Positions 39,066-48,229 of a stretch of 50,580 bases of DNA are shown here, in pieces. A model generated the notes under the pieces. It was not told where the DNA came from, made no database searches, and saw only the letters and a program-made list of their open reading frames with translations. The position numbers and the translations under genes are program-made. The DNA is from JAZSMJ01 sp045535815. GTDB taxonomy: Bacteria; Bacillota; Clostridia; Oscillospirales; CAG-272. Each line of letters begins with the position of its first letter. Position 1 is the stretch's first letter. The DNA lies in contig JAZSMJ010000078.1 in NCBI GenBank assembly GCA_045535815.1, forward strand, positions 1 to 50,580, in the 5' to 3' direction.

Positions 39066-40213
39066 TTTATCTTGATAACGCCGCCACGACTTATCCCAAG
39101 CCCGAGTCGGTATATTCCGCCGTGATGAATTGCATGAAAAATTATGCAGGCAATCCCGGCAGAAGCTCGCACGTGATGTCTGTAAAAGCATCTGAAAAAA
39201 TATACGAATGCAGAGAGCTTTTAGCAAAGCTCTTCCATTCAGAGCATCCCGAAAACGTGGTCTTCACCTATAATGCGACCTATGCCATAAATATGGCGCT
39301 GCATTCCCTTTTACCCAAGGTTCCGGGCCATATAATCATCTCGGATATAGAGCATAATTCGGTTATAAGACCGATAAACGCCCTTTCTGCAAAGGGATGG
39401 CGTTATTCCGTTATATCGTCCTACGGGTCCGATGAAGAGATACTTGACAGTATAAGAAAAAGCATTCGGCGTGACACCGTAATGGCGGTGCTTTCGCACC
39501 GCTCAAATATATGCGGAATAACTCTGCCTATAGAAAAGATAGGAAAAATGCTGTCCGATAAGGGTATAATCTATATCGTTGACGCCTCGCAAAGTGCAGG
39601 CAGTGCCGATATAGATATTGAAAGGTCGAAGATTGACGCCCTTTGTATGCCGGGGCATAAAGGACTTTACGGCGTGCAGGGATGCGGAGCGATACTGTTT
39701 TCGGAAAGGTACGGAAGTGATGACAAGGCACTTCCCAAACCGTTTATATACGGCGGAAACGGCATAAATTCACTTGATAGGAGTATGCCTCCGTTTCTTC
39801 CCGAAAGGCTTGAGGGAGGCACCCTTTCAACTCCTGCAATAGCGGGGCTTTGCGAGGGGCTGAGGTTTGTGTCGGGCATAGGAGTCGAAAATATAGGAGC
39901 GCACGAGCGGATGCTAAAGCACCGCCTCACGCATGCGCTTTCCTCTATGAAGAAGGTAACGCTTTACGCCACCGATAAGAGCGAGGGCGGTACCGTTTTG
40001 TTTAACGTTAGCGGTATGTCTTCGGAGGCAGTCGCCTCCGAGCTCGATAGGGAGGGCATATGTGTCAGAAGCGGATTTCATTGCTCTCCGCTCGCCCACA
40101 AAATGCTGAAAACGGGCGATGACGGAGCCGTCAGAGTCAGCTTTGGTATATTCAATACCGAAAACGATGCCGACCGCCTTGCCCACGCTGTAAAAAGAAT
40201 AATCGGAAGATAA
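39062..40213 (+). CDS. Class V aminotransferase fold, cysteine desulfurase-like (EF2568 type)
   Basis: A PLP enzyme of about 383 residues. The conserved N-terminus IYLDNAATTYPKPESV lies upstream of the first ATG (39122), in the same frame. Hence I start at CTG 39062, which overlaps the DUF3343 stop as CTGA. Key sites: the PLP region VDASQSAGSADIDI, the Schiff-base lysine in MCPGHKG form (CMPGHKGLYGVQG) and the catalytic-type Cys in CVRSGFHCSPLAHK. This subgroup is distinct from NifS/IscS/SufS housekeeping enzymes and is usually paired with DUF3343 proteins, as here. Sulfur or selenium mobilisation from cysteine/selenocysteine to the neighbouring carrier is inferred. Confidence 0.88.
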   Translation: MIYLDNAATTYPKPESVYSAVMNCMKNYAGNPGRSSHVMSVKASEKIYECRELLAKLFHSEHPENVVFTYNATYAINMALHSLLPKVPGHIIISDIEHNSVIRPINALSAKGWRYSVISSYGSDEEILDSIRKSIRRDTVMAVLSHRSNICGITLPIEKIGKMLSDKGIIYIVDASQSAGSADIDIERSKIDALCMPGHKGLYGVQGCGAILFSERYGSDDKALPKPFIYGGNGINSLDRSMPPFLPERLEGGTLSTPAIAGLCEGLRFVSGIGVENIGAHERMLKHRLTHALSSMKKVTLYATDKSEGGTVLFNVSGMSSEAVASELDREGICVRSGFHCSPLAHKMLKTGDDGAVRVSFGIFNTENDADRLAHAVKRIIGR

Positions 40214-40217
40214 ACGT

Positions 40218-40248
40218 CACCGCACAGTCAAATGACCGTGCGGTGTTT
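40218..40248 (+). terminator. Terminator after the class V aminotransferase
   Basis: CACCGCAC/GTGCGGTG stem extended by GTCA/TGAC with one mismatch and an AA loop, followed by TTT. Confidence 0.7.
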
Positions 40249-40260
40249 CTAATTACTCAA

Positions 40261-40430
40261 AGGTGGCGATGATTCTCACAAGCCTTCTCCTGCGTGAGAG
40301 GAAGTATGCTTTCAGCAAACTTCAGGGACCACGAAGTGGTGGATGAGGAGTTGATTTAGTATAAAAGCACCTCATCCGTCAGCCTTCGGCTGCCACCTTC
40401 CCCCACTGGGGAAGGCTACCATTGCGCCAA
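40261..40430. repeat. Palindromic extragenic repeat (MITE-like)
   Basis: AGGTGGC at the left pairs with GCCACCT near 40392. GGATGAGG pairs with CCTCATCC, and CCAC/GTGG, CAGCC/GGCTG and CCCCAC-type hairpins fill the rest. I recall the motif CTCATCCGTCAGCCTTCGG with CCCCACTGGGGAAGG as widespread between genes of gut Clostridia. The flank 40431-40488 shows nothing else. Confidence 0.6.
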
Positions 40431-40488
40431 ATTTAATCAATGGCAAAAGCCTATTCTAAAAATTCACATTGTAATATTTTATATGTAA

Positions 40489-43259
40489 TTACTCCCCAAA
40501 CTGCGACGAGGTCGGAGTCTTGAACATATTGTTTGCAAGAAGTGAAACGTCGACTGCGTCGATGTAATTATCACCGTTAAAGTCAGACGGCTCTTCCCCT
40601 TCCGGTGCAGTCAAAAGCACCGCAACGAGAGCAGATACGTCAACGGCATCGATAAATCCGTCACCGCTTACGTCACCGGGAATAAGCTCGATCTCACCGA
40701 GATCAATACTACCGCCCGAAAGCGTTACTCCCGTCACTGTGTGCGAAAGATGTCCGAGCTTTTTAAGGGTAACTGTATAAACGTCTTCAGGCAGGTCGGT
40801 TACGTCAAAAGAACCGTCTCCCTTAAGACCTATAGTATATTCGTTTGAAGGACTTGAGAGCATAAGCACCGCAGACGTTACCGGGCTTGCACTCTTAACG
40901 CTTATAACAACAGTTCCCGATACCGAAGGTATTGCGGAGTTGCAGTTGTATATCTTGTCAGCGTAATATATCGGAGCATTGCCCACACCCAAGCTGATGC
41001 CGTTCCACTGACCCTCGCTTCCGGTGTAGTACACACGTCTTATGTAATGACAACCGCTGAATGCATATCTGCCAATACTTTCAAGCGAGTCGGAGAATTT
41101 CACGTCGGAAATACCCTCGCAATTTTGAAAAGCATTGTCTCCGATACTTGTAACACCCGAAAGATCAAGCCCTCCAAGAATACCGCCACAACCTAAAAAT
41201 GCAGAGCTACCTATGGTTTTAACGTTTTTTAAAGAGGAAATATTGCCGATACTTACACAGTTATTGAATGCATTACTGCCTATAGAAGTTACACTCTCTG
41301 GTATTATCAAAACTCCGGATAAATTTCTACACCCGAAAAATGCGTACGCTCCAATTGATGTTACCCCTTCCTCAATCACAAGTGTTGTAATCGAATAAAT
41401 AAATTGTTCTCCCAAAGAACTCGCAGTATTATAATCCCACATTTCTCCAGTACCGCTAATAGTAAGAGTTCCTTGTTTGTCTAAACTCCATATTAATTTA
41501 TCTCCACAATATCCAATACCTAGATAATTACCGCATTGATAAAATGCATAAGAACCTATGTGGTTACACTATCAGGTATTACAAGATCGCCTGTGAAGCC
41601 GCTACAATTGTAAAATGCACTGTTTCCTATAATCGTTATGTTGTCAGGTATCACAAGTTCGCCCGTGAAGCCAGTACAATTTTGAAATGCACCATCTCCT
41701 ATAGTCGTAACACTATCAGGTATAACAATATCACCTGTGAAGCCGGTACAATTTTGGAATGCATAGTTTCCTATAGAGGTTATTCCATCATTTAATTTTA
41801 ATTCTGTGAGACTATTCGTATAGCTACTCCACGGAGCTGTTGTTTTGTTTTGACCGTTTGAAGAGATTAAATTATAATCCCGCATCGCGCCTATCCCGCT
41901 TATATCAAGAGTACCGTCATCATACAGCATCCAAGTGAGGTTATCTCCGCATTTTCCGGAGTCGATGATACCTTCCTCTGATCCGTAATTGAATATTATA
42001 CTTGCATTCAGAAGCGGATCGTTGGATGATCCAATGTTTATGCTCTTCCATTTTGTTTCAGAACCTGCGTAGTATACCGTTTTGAGAGAAGCACAACCAT
42101 AAAAAGCGCTACTTCCTATATTCGCAATACTTTTTGGTAAATATACCGTTGTGAAGCCGTCGCACCTGTTAAACACACCAGATCCTATAGACGTTACGCT
42201 GTTGGGAATAATAATATCTCCATAGAAGCCGGTACATTCGTAAAATGCAAGGTCTCCTATAGTTGTTACGCTGTCTGGTATCACAAGATTGCCCGTGAAG
42301 CCGGTGCACCCGTTAAATGCACTGTTTCCTATAGTCGTTACGCTGTCAGGTATCACAAGATCCCCCGTAAGGCCGGTGCAAACGGAAAATGCATGGTTTC
42401 CTATAGTCTCTACGCTGTCGGGTATCACAAGATCCCCCGTAAGGCCGGTGCACAAAAAAAATGCGCCTTCTCCTATAGTCATAACGCTACCACCTATCAC
42501 AAGACCGTCCGTAAAGCCGGTGCAATTGTAAAATGCACGGTCTCCTATAGTCTCTACGCTGTTGGGTATTACAAGCTCACCTGTGAAGCCGGTGCAACCG
42601 TAGAACGCAGATAATCCTATAGACGTTACGCTATCACTTATCACAAGATCCCCCGTGAAGCCTCTGCAATCGTAAAATGCACCGCCTCCTATAGTTGTTA
42701 CACTATTGGGTATCACAAGATCACCCGTAAAGCCTGTGCAACCGTAGAACGCAGATGATTCTATAGTCGTTACGCTATCGCCTATCACAAGCTTGCCCGT
42801 GAAGCCACTGCAACCGGAAAATGCAGATGGTCCTATAGTCGTTACGCTATCGCCTATCACAAGCTTGCCCGTGAAGCCGGTGCAACCGTAGAACGCAGAT
42901 GATCCTATAGTCGTAACGCTATCTGGTATCACAAGATTGCCAGTGAAGCCTCTGCAATAGCCAAAAGTGTATGCGCCTATATGCGTTATACCTTCGTCAA
43001 AATTTAGAGCTTTGAGCTTGCTTTGGTATTGACCCCAAGGAGCAGTGGTTCCGAATGTTGAAGAAAAGCCGTAAGGCCACATCGCTCCCGTGCCGCTGAT
43101 TTCGAGCAAGCCGTCATCGTATAGCGTCCATGTGAGGTCATCGCCGCATTTGCCGCTGTCGACCACTTCTGCCGCCGATGCGGAGAAGGAGAGCAATGCG
43201 ACAAAGGCGATAACCGACACCGCAAGTATTAAAATTTTCTTCAATGATTTAATATTCAT
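40489..43259 (-). pseudogene. BspA-like leucine-rich-repeat surface protein with dockerin, split by a one-base frameshift
   Basis: Signal peptide (LILAVSVIAFVALLSFSASAA) after ATG 43259, which has AGGAG 8 bases upstream. There are three copies of a KCGDDLTWTLYDDGLLEISGTGAM-type module (each copy shortened here), each followed by 23-residue LRR_5 repeats (VIPDSVTTIGSSAFYGCTG form, about 20 in total), an Ig-like segment (VVISVKSASPVTSAVLM) and a C-terminal type I dockerin with two DxNxDxxxDxxD-like loops (GDVSGDGFIDAVDVSALV and SDFNGDNYIDAVDVSLL). The frame breaks at 41556-41560: one base is missing relative to every other repeat, giving a TAG after PDSVTT, while the next frame continues the repeat perfectly. 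Restored length is about 925 residues. Dockerins bind cohesins in cellulosome-like complexes. Confidence 0.85.
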
Positions 43260-43303
43260 TATACTGTCTCCTATTTTTTGCTTTACCATACTAATTACTT
43301 ATA

Positions 43304-43332
43304 ATTATACACCCTCTGCATATATGTGTCAA
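43304..43332 (-). promoter_or_regulatory. Consensus promoter of the LRR/dockerin gene
   Basis: On the minus strand TTGACA (43327-43332), 17 bases, TATAAT (43304-43309), with the start codon about 40 bases downstream of the expected +1. Confidence 0.85.
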
Positions 43333-43342
43333 CATAAAAAGG

Positions 43343-43383
43343 CAGACCCTTATGAAAGAGCAAAAATTCTTTCGTAGGGTCTG
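43343..43383 (-). terminator. Terminator of the serine hydrolase gene
   Basis: CAGACCCT/AGGGTCTG stem with an inner GAAAGA/TCTTTC stem, followed on the minus strand by CC and five T. It lies just upstream of the LRR gene promoter. Confidence 0.8.
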
Positions 43384-43387
43384 TGTT

Positions 43388-44839
43388 TTATCTCATTTTA
43401 TAAAAATTATCGTGCAATTCGTCGATGAGGCCTATTACCTGCCATATGTACTCGTCTACCTCTTTACCGCCCTGGTCTAGGTCTGACATAAAGACGACGA
43501 TATACGGATTTTCATCATATACTATAGCCATATCGTGATATGCTCCGAGTGCCCATCCGTATTTATGTGCGCTATCCTTGGGATATACCGCTCTCGATAT
43601 CATAACGGTGTGCATTCCCTCGTTAAGACTTTCGATTATAAGATCGGAAAACGCCGTTTCGGTTAAGCTGTATTCGTATATATCAAGCATTATTTTGCCT
43701 GCGTCACGGGCGCTCATATTACTGAGCGTTTCATACATACTCGTCAGCTTATTAGCATAGGCATAGTCACGAAGATAGCCAAAGCCGTACTTCTGTCTTA
43801 TCTGCGAATAGGCAACGTTATCGCTGTATTTCAGCATATATCCGAACAGCTCTGCGAAGGTGTATTCCTTGCCCTCCTCGTCTTCCTTTATAACTCCCGA
43901 GCCGGGCATTGAAAATTCTTCCTCGTATGTAAATACCTCTCCTAAGGTATATGGGTCGTCCTCTTCGGTTATAGTGAGCGCTTCTTCTCCGGTATACTTG
44001 GGTATTTCCTCGCTCTCCTCCGGCTCTTCTTTTTCCAAAAGCTCCGAATCTGAGAGCAGCTGTGCGAGCGCTTCATCATACTCTGCCTTGTAATACTCGT
44101 CTGCCGACTGCAATATCGAAAGCGCCATTGGTGCTTTTATAAGACTTGCAGAGTCAAAGACGTAGTCTCCGTTATACGAATACTCGTATCCGTTGTTTAT
44201 ATCGTAATAATAGACGGCAAGATTGGGATAGTTTTCGTGGCGCTCATCCTCGTCTGTCGCATCTTCATCAGAGGTGGTTTCTTCCGTTTCTGCCTCTGTC
44301 TCAGCCTCGGTTTCCTCGCCATCCTGCGCCTTTTCGATATCCTCCTCTTCTACGGGGATACGCAAGGGCGCACCGCTCTCAAGCAGCTCCTCAAGCTGAT
44401 TTATTATAGACACCTGCGTGCCGATATCCACCGAATAGACAACGCTCATTCTGTCGATATCGCTCTTCAGCTTTTCAATAGCATCTTCCTTTTCCGATAA
44501 GAGCTGATTCATTTTTTCGATCTCTGCCTTGAGCTCTTTGTAAAGCTCATCCTTATTTGAGAAGGATATCTCAAGCTCCTCAAGCTGATCTTCAAGAGAG
44601 GCGATACCGCCCTTCAAAACGGCGCACTCCTCCTCGAGTGCCGCTATTTCGGCATTCAGGCTTTCTTTATTTTCTTCAAGTCCCGATACTTTTCTTTCCG
44701 AAATATACCTGTACGTGCTGTATGATTCTATCATCTCGTCACGCTCACTGCGTATCACAAGAGCAACTGCAACTGCCGATATCAGCGCTATAACGAGAAG
44801 TATCAGCACGATGATAAATGGAATATTTTTTCTTTTCAT
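43388..44839 (-). CDS. Membrane-anchored serine hydrolase, class A beta-lactamase-like
   Basis: 483 residues: an N-terminal TM (about 8-28), a coiled coil (about 50-130), an acidic linker rich in E/T/D (about 164-200) and then a beta-lactamase2-type domain. The active-site SxxK is S232-L-I-K235 and the SDN loop is KYSDNVAYSQIRQ. The third KTG-type motif is not obvious; HKYGWALGAYHD occupies its place. The fold is shared with class A beta-lactamases and D,D-peptidase-like proteins, so wall peptide hydrolysis is as likely as antibiotic hydrolysis. A 5-strand insert TYEEEFSMPGSG is unusual. It lies 22 bases after the amidohydrolase gene and may be co-transcribed with it. Confidence 0.85.
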   Translation of the reverse strand: MKRKNIPFIIVLILLVIALISAVAVALVIRSERDEMIESYSTYRYISERKVSGLEENKESLNAEIAALEEECAVLKGGIASLEDQLEELEISFSNKDELYKELKAEIEKMNQLLSEKEDAIEKLKSDIDRMSVVYSVDIGTQVSIINQLEELLESGAPLRIPVEEEDIEKAQDGEETEAETEAETEETTSDEDATDEDERHENYPNLAVYYYDINNGYEYSYNGDYVFDSASLIKAPMALSILQSADEYYKAEYDEALAQLLSDSELLEKEEPEESEEIPKYTGEEALTITEEDDPYTLGEVFTYEEEFSMPGSGVIKEDEEGKEYTFAELFGYMLKYSDNVAYSQIRQKYGFGYLRDYAYANKLTSMYETLSNMSARDAGKIMLDIYEYSLTETAFSDLIIESLNEGMHTVMISRAVYPKDSAHKYGWALGAYHDMAIVYDENPYIVVFMSDLDQGGKEVDEYIWQVIGLIDELHDNFYKMR

Positions 44840-44861
44840 CCTATAATTTCCAACCGTTATT

Positions 44862-46004
44862 TTATTTTACTTTTTCTCCGTTTATAAAGACGCTCTTTAC
44901 CTCGGAGAAAATATCAAGGGGATCTTTATCAAAAAGCACGAGGTCTGCATCCTTTCCGACCTTTATTGAACCTACTCTTTGATCTATCCCGAGTATTTTT
45001 GCCGGATTTATTGTAAGAGCCTTATATGCGTCCTCTCTGCTCATTCCCTCTTTTACCGCAAGTGCTGCGCAAAGAGGCAGATATTTAAGCGGTATGACCG
45101 GGTGGTCGGTAGTTATACCGATCTCGAGTCCCTCTTTTGCAAGCACACCTGGATTTTTAAACGAAAGATTTTTAAGCTCTGGCTTTGATCTGTCATTCAG
45201 ATTCGGACCGCAGAAGGCTCTGACGTTATCCTTTACAAGCTCATCTGCAACAAGATATCCCTCTGTACAGTGGACTATCGCATAATCGATATCAAATTCC
45301 TTTGCAATTCTTATTGCGGTAAATATATCGTCCGCTCTGTGAGCGTGGAAGTGAGCCGGGATTTCCTTCTTTATAAGGGGCACCAATGCCTCAAGCTTGA
45401 TATCAAACTCAGGGCGGTCAACGTCATCCTCGGGGTCGGCATTATTATATTTATCAAGATCCTCTGAATATTTTTTTGCCTTATGCAGCGTTTCTCTGAT
45501 AAGTGCGGCACTTGCCATTCTCGTTTCGGGCATCTGATTCTTTCCGTGATAAACACCCTTGGGATTTTCGCCAAGTGCAAACTTTATTGCCGCAGTTTCC
45601 TTTAAGAGCATACTGTCGATACGCTTACCGTGAGTTTTCATAGCACAGAAGCTTCCGCCTATGGGATTTGCACTGCCGGGGCCTGCTGCAACGCATGTGA
45701 TGCCTGCTTCAAGCGATTCTCTGAAGCATCTATCCATAGGATTGATAGCATCTATACCCCTGAGCTGAGGGGTAACAGGCTCACCGGTCTCATTAACGTC
45801 ATCGCCCTCAAAGGTGAGCGAGTCCTCAATAATTCCTATATGCGTATGTCCATCGATAAATCCCGGAAAAAGAAGTCCGCAGGGGCTACCGTCGGTGCAT
45901 TCGCCGACATCCGTTATCTTCCCGTCGTTTATTTCAACATAACCGTTTTCAATTATTCCGGTATCTTCTTCCATCGTGTATACGGTAACGTTCTTTATTA
46001 TCAT
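44862..46004 (-). CDS. Amidohydrolase (imidazolonepropionase-like)
   Basis: A 380-residue metal-dependent amidohydrolase. GFIDGHTHIG carries the first metal His pair, then HFHAHRADDIFTAIRIA (second metal region), AIVHCTEGY, GITTDHPVIP with the late Asp, and the C-terminal GSIKVGKDADLVLFDKDPL typical of the composite barrel. The subgroup is the one often annotated as amidohydrolase or imidazolonepropionase-like, with unknown substrate. Start ATG 46004 follows the divIC terminator by 21 bases, so a promoter would have to lie in that gap or upstream readthrough is used. Confidence 0.88.
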   Translation of the reverse strand: MIIKNVTVYTMEEDTGIIENGYVEINDGKITDVGECTDGSPCGLLFPGFIDGHTHIGIIEDSLTFEGDDVNETGEPVTPQLRGIDAINPMDRCFRESLEAGITCVAAGPGSANPIGGSFCAMKTHGKRIDSMLLKETAAIKFALGENPKGVYHGKNQMPETRMASAALIRETLHKAKKYSEDLDKYNNADPEDDVDRPEFDIKLEALVPLIKKEIPAHFHAHRADDIFTAIRIAKEFDIDYAIVHCTEGYLVADELVKDNVRAFCGPNLNDRSKPELKNLSFKNPGVLAKEGLEIGITTDHPVIPLKYLPLCAALAVKEGMSREDAYKALTINPAKILGIDQRVGSIKVGKDADLVLFDKDPLDIFSEVKSVFINGEKVK

Positions 46005-46025
46005 CAGAGTCTCCTGTTTTTAAAA

Positions 46026-46055
46026 AGCGGCGCCGAGCATTTATGAGGCACCGCT
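46026..46055 (-). terminator. Terminator after divIC
   Basis: AGCGG/CCGCT and GCC/GGC stem with an A/C mismatch, followed by TTTTT on the minus strand. Confidence 0.75.
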
Positions 46056-46065
46056 GTTTGTATTT

Positions 46066-46356
46066 TTATTTTTCGAGATCGTTATAGAAAATGATCTCTT
46101 CAGGCATATGGTAATTGAGCATCTCTCTTGCCACACGCTTTATGTATTCCTCATCATACGGCTCTTCAAGCTGTTCTTTAAGCGATGCGATGGTATCGTT
46201 ATACTCTCGTATACTATTCTCAAGGGCATCCTTTTGTCTTGAAAGCTCGTTGAAATCAAGTTGCAGCTTAACTATCGAAATGATACAGAAGGCAAGAAAA
46301 ACCGCAACGGCTATCTTTATAAACATATTCGTTTTTTGTGCACCGTTTGCGCTCAT
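46066..46356 (-). CDS. divIC: Septum formation initiator (FtsB/DivIC-like)
   Basis: A 96-residue bitopic protein: short cytoplasmic N-terminus, TM (KIAVAVFLAFCIISIV), coiled coil (ELSRQKDALENSIREYNDTIASL) and YIKRVAREMLNYHMPEEIIF, the DivIC/FtsB end motif. It works with DivIB and FtsL in septal wall synthesis. ATG 46356 has GGAGAGG just upstream. The longer open frame would overlap yabQ. Last gene of the spoVB...divIC group. Confidence 0.9.
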   Translation of the reverse strand: MSANGAQKTNMFIKIAVAVFLAFCIISIVKLQLDFNELSRQKDALENSIREYNDTIASLKEQLEEPYDEEYIKRVAREMLNYHMPEEIIFYNDLEK

Positions 46357-46375
46357 TTTCCCTCTCCAACCGCAG

Positions 46376-47002
46376 TTATGCGGCTTTTTCATCGTATTTT
46401 TTATCGGTACTACCCATTTCACCATACCGATATCCGAATATCTTTCCTTTTTTTACCCTTGCTATCGACCGTCTTATATACACAGAAGTATATATCATAT
46501 CGCCCCTTAATTTTACCGCTCTGAAAGCTATGGAAAGAAGCTTGTATATCAGAGTGGCTATCGGCAACAGCGTATACTTAAAAACAGTACCGATCACCCA
46601 CCTTACAGCGAAAATGATATATTCGCTGAGCGAAACGACCAGCCTTCCCACCGTGAAGTAATACAAAGCAAAGCCAATAACTGCTCCGCTCATCTCAAAC
46701 CACCGTATAATACCGCTGTTCGACTGATATATAAAAATTATGACAATTATAGCAGACAAGACAAAAAAAGCGACATCTTCTATAAAAATTATAACACTCT
46801 TAAGCGTATCAGACAATAGAAAATTTGTTAACAAATTTAATGTTTTACTGTTATTTTCACGCTTTCGTATATTCACGAAGTGATAATCACGGCTCATCGA
46901 TATTCTCTGTATTCGGAAAACGTCGTAGATAATACCCAGGACTATCCCTACAGCTATTGCATACAAAGCGGTAAAAAACAGCTGTGACTGCTCAAATCTC
47001 AC
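46376..47002 (-). CDS. yabQ: Spore cortex biosynthesis protein YabQ
   Basis: 208 residues with about 5 TM segments. The N-terminus SQLFFTALYAIAVGIVLGIIYDVFRIQRI is the YabQ pattern. Start is GTG 47002. In Bacillus YabQ is needed for cortex formation. It lies 3 bases after yabP and 19 bases before divIC. Confidence 0.92.
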   Translation of the reverse strand: MRFEQSQLFFTALYAIAVGIVLGIIYDVFRIQRISMSRDYHFVNIRKRENNSKTLNLLTNFLLSDTLKSVIIFIEDVAFFVLSAIIVIIFIYQSNSGIIRWFEMSGAVIGFALYYFTVGRLVVSLSEYIIFAVRWVIGTVFKYTLLPIATLIYKLLSIAFRAVKLRGDMIYTSVYIRRSIARVKKGKIFGYRYGEMGSTDKKYDEKAA

Positions 47003-47005
47003 GCT

Positions 47006-47293
47006 TTACTGACCGAATATACGGGTGAAAAATCCACCCTTTTTGTCCGCATTTTCCACTGCGTAATAAAGACCGCTGACGGTACCGCATATAAGCGCTT
47101 CCTTGGTCTCTCTGTTAAGATTAACTATCCGAAGCTCGCTTCCGTCTGCCGAAAGAAGTCCCATCACGGTTTTTAAAATTATATTCGTATCGTCAAAGCT
47201 GACGATATCCTCTACCCCTGTAACCCTGAGATTTTTTCTTCCGTCGACCGTAACCGTGTGCTTTACGCTATCTGCTCTCTGTTCAATAGACAT
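47006..47293 (-). CDS. yabP: Sporulation protein YabP
   Basis: A 95-residue YabP family protein (VTVDGRKNLRVTGVEDIVSFDDTNIILKT) with an SD GGGGGA before ATG. A paralogue of yqfC at 37205. In Bacillus yabP-yabQ are co-transcribed sporulation genes, and the order is the same here. Confidence 0.93.
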   Translation of the reverse strand: MSIEQRADSVKHTVTVDGRKNLRVTGVEDIVSFDDTNIILKTVMGLLSADGSELRIVNLNRETKEALICGTVSGLYYAVENADKKGGFFTRIFGQ

Positions 47294-47370
47294 AGTATTT
47301 CCCCCATCATAAAATAAATTCCGCTATGCGTATTTTATGAAACAGGAAGATAATATATGCAGATAAAGCG

Positions 47371-47613
47371 TCAGCTTATTATTTCGTATATCGTTGATGC
47401 GTCAGCCTTCTGAACGTGCTCGGGAATTCCGATAACCCTTATCTTTACAGTTTTTTCACCGAAGGTTATCTCGACTATATCGTTTATCTTCACGTCATAC
47501 GACGCTCTTGCAACCTTTCCGTTTACCGTAACGTGACCGGCATCGCACGCATCGTTAGCAACCGTTCTTCTTTTTATTATTCTGGATATCTTTAAATATT
47601 TATCGAGTCTCAT
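47371..47613 (-). CDS. rqcP: S4-domain RNA-binding protein RqcP (YabO)
   Basis: An 80-residue S4 domain (RLDKYLKISRIIKRRTVANDACDAG, HVTVNGKVARAS) that in Bacillus assists RqcH in alanine tailing on stalled 50S subunits. I use ATG 47613. The GGGAG 12 bases upstream is further away than usual. It lies between hup and yabP. Confidence 0.92.
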   Translation of the reverse strand: MRLDKYLKISRIIKRRTVANDACDAGHVTVNGKVARASYDVKINDIVEITFGEKTVKIRVIGIPEHVQKADASTIYEIIS

Positions 47614-47641
47614 TATTAAAATTATCTCCCAAAAACTCAAT

Positions 47642-47669
47642 AAAACCTTTGACGGAAGTCAAAGGTTTT
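47642..47669 (-). terminator. Terminator after hup
   Basis: AAAACCTTTGAC/GTCAAAGGTTTT, 12-bp perfect stem, GGAA loop on the plus strand. It lies between hup and rqcP, so hup is largely its own transcript. Confidence 0.8.
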
Positions 47670-47688
47670 ACAGATAAATGTTTGCCTA

Positions 47689-47961
47689 TTATTTTATAGC
47701 TTCCTTAAGTGCCTTACCTGCAGAGAAAGAAACATGCTTGGACGCTGCGATAGTCATTGTCTCGCCTGTGAAGGGGTTTCTGCCGTTTCTTGCTGCACGC
47801 TCTTTTATTTCAAAAGTGCCGAATCCTGCGATCTGAACCTTTTCGCCGTTTGCGAAAGCTTCTGTGAGAGCTGCGAATACAGCGTTAACTGCTGCTTCGG
47901 AATCCTTTTTCTTAAGATTTGTCTGCTGTGCTACAACATCAATGATATTAGACTTTGTCAT
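47689..47961 (-). CDS. hup: HU-family DNA-binding protein
   Basis: A 90-residue nucleoid protein with TKSNIIDVVAQQTNLKKKD, IAGFGTFEIKERAARNGRNPFTGE-type arm region and KHVSFSAGKALKEAI. Canonical HU size. SD GAAAGGTGA upstream. It has its own promoter and terminator inside the mazG-rqcP interval. Confidence 0.97.
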   Translation of the reverse strand: MTKSNIIDVVAQQTNLKKKDSEAAVNAVFAALTEAFANGEKVQIAGFGTFEIKERAARNGRNPFTGETMTIAASKHVSFSAGKALKEAIK

Positions 47962-48007
47962 AATTTTTATTCACCTTTCGTTTTAGTTATTTTTGTGCTC
48001 AACGATT

Positions 48008-48036
48008 ATTATAACACCTTTTTATATATTTATCAA
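48008..48036 (-). promoter_or_regulatory. Promoter of hup
   Basis: On the minus strand TTGATA (48031-48036), 17 bases, TATAAT (48008-48013). The rest of 48037-48229 is AT-rich with a 10-bp hairpin (AATGTTAATT/AATTAACATT, 48139-48167), probably after mazG. Confidence 0.75.
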
Positions 48037-48229
48037 GACATTTTGCAAAAAAAATCCAGATTTTTGGCAATTTTTTAATAAAATTATTACAAAAAAATAG
48101 ATTTTATATCACAAAGTTGTTTCGACATGGCACAAAACAATGTTAATTTACGTGCATAATTAACATTCTTCGTTAAAACGATTGCAAATTTCAGATATCG
48201 TTTGCTATCATTTTCAATCGAATTGCTGC

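Noticed and set aside
41570..42960. Tandem direct repeats that could suggest a CRISPR array
   Set aside because: Period is 69 bp in frame and encodes 23-residue LRR_5 units; there are no unique spacers.
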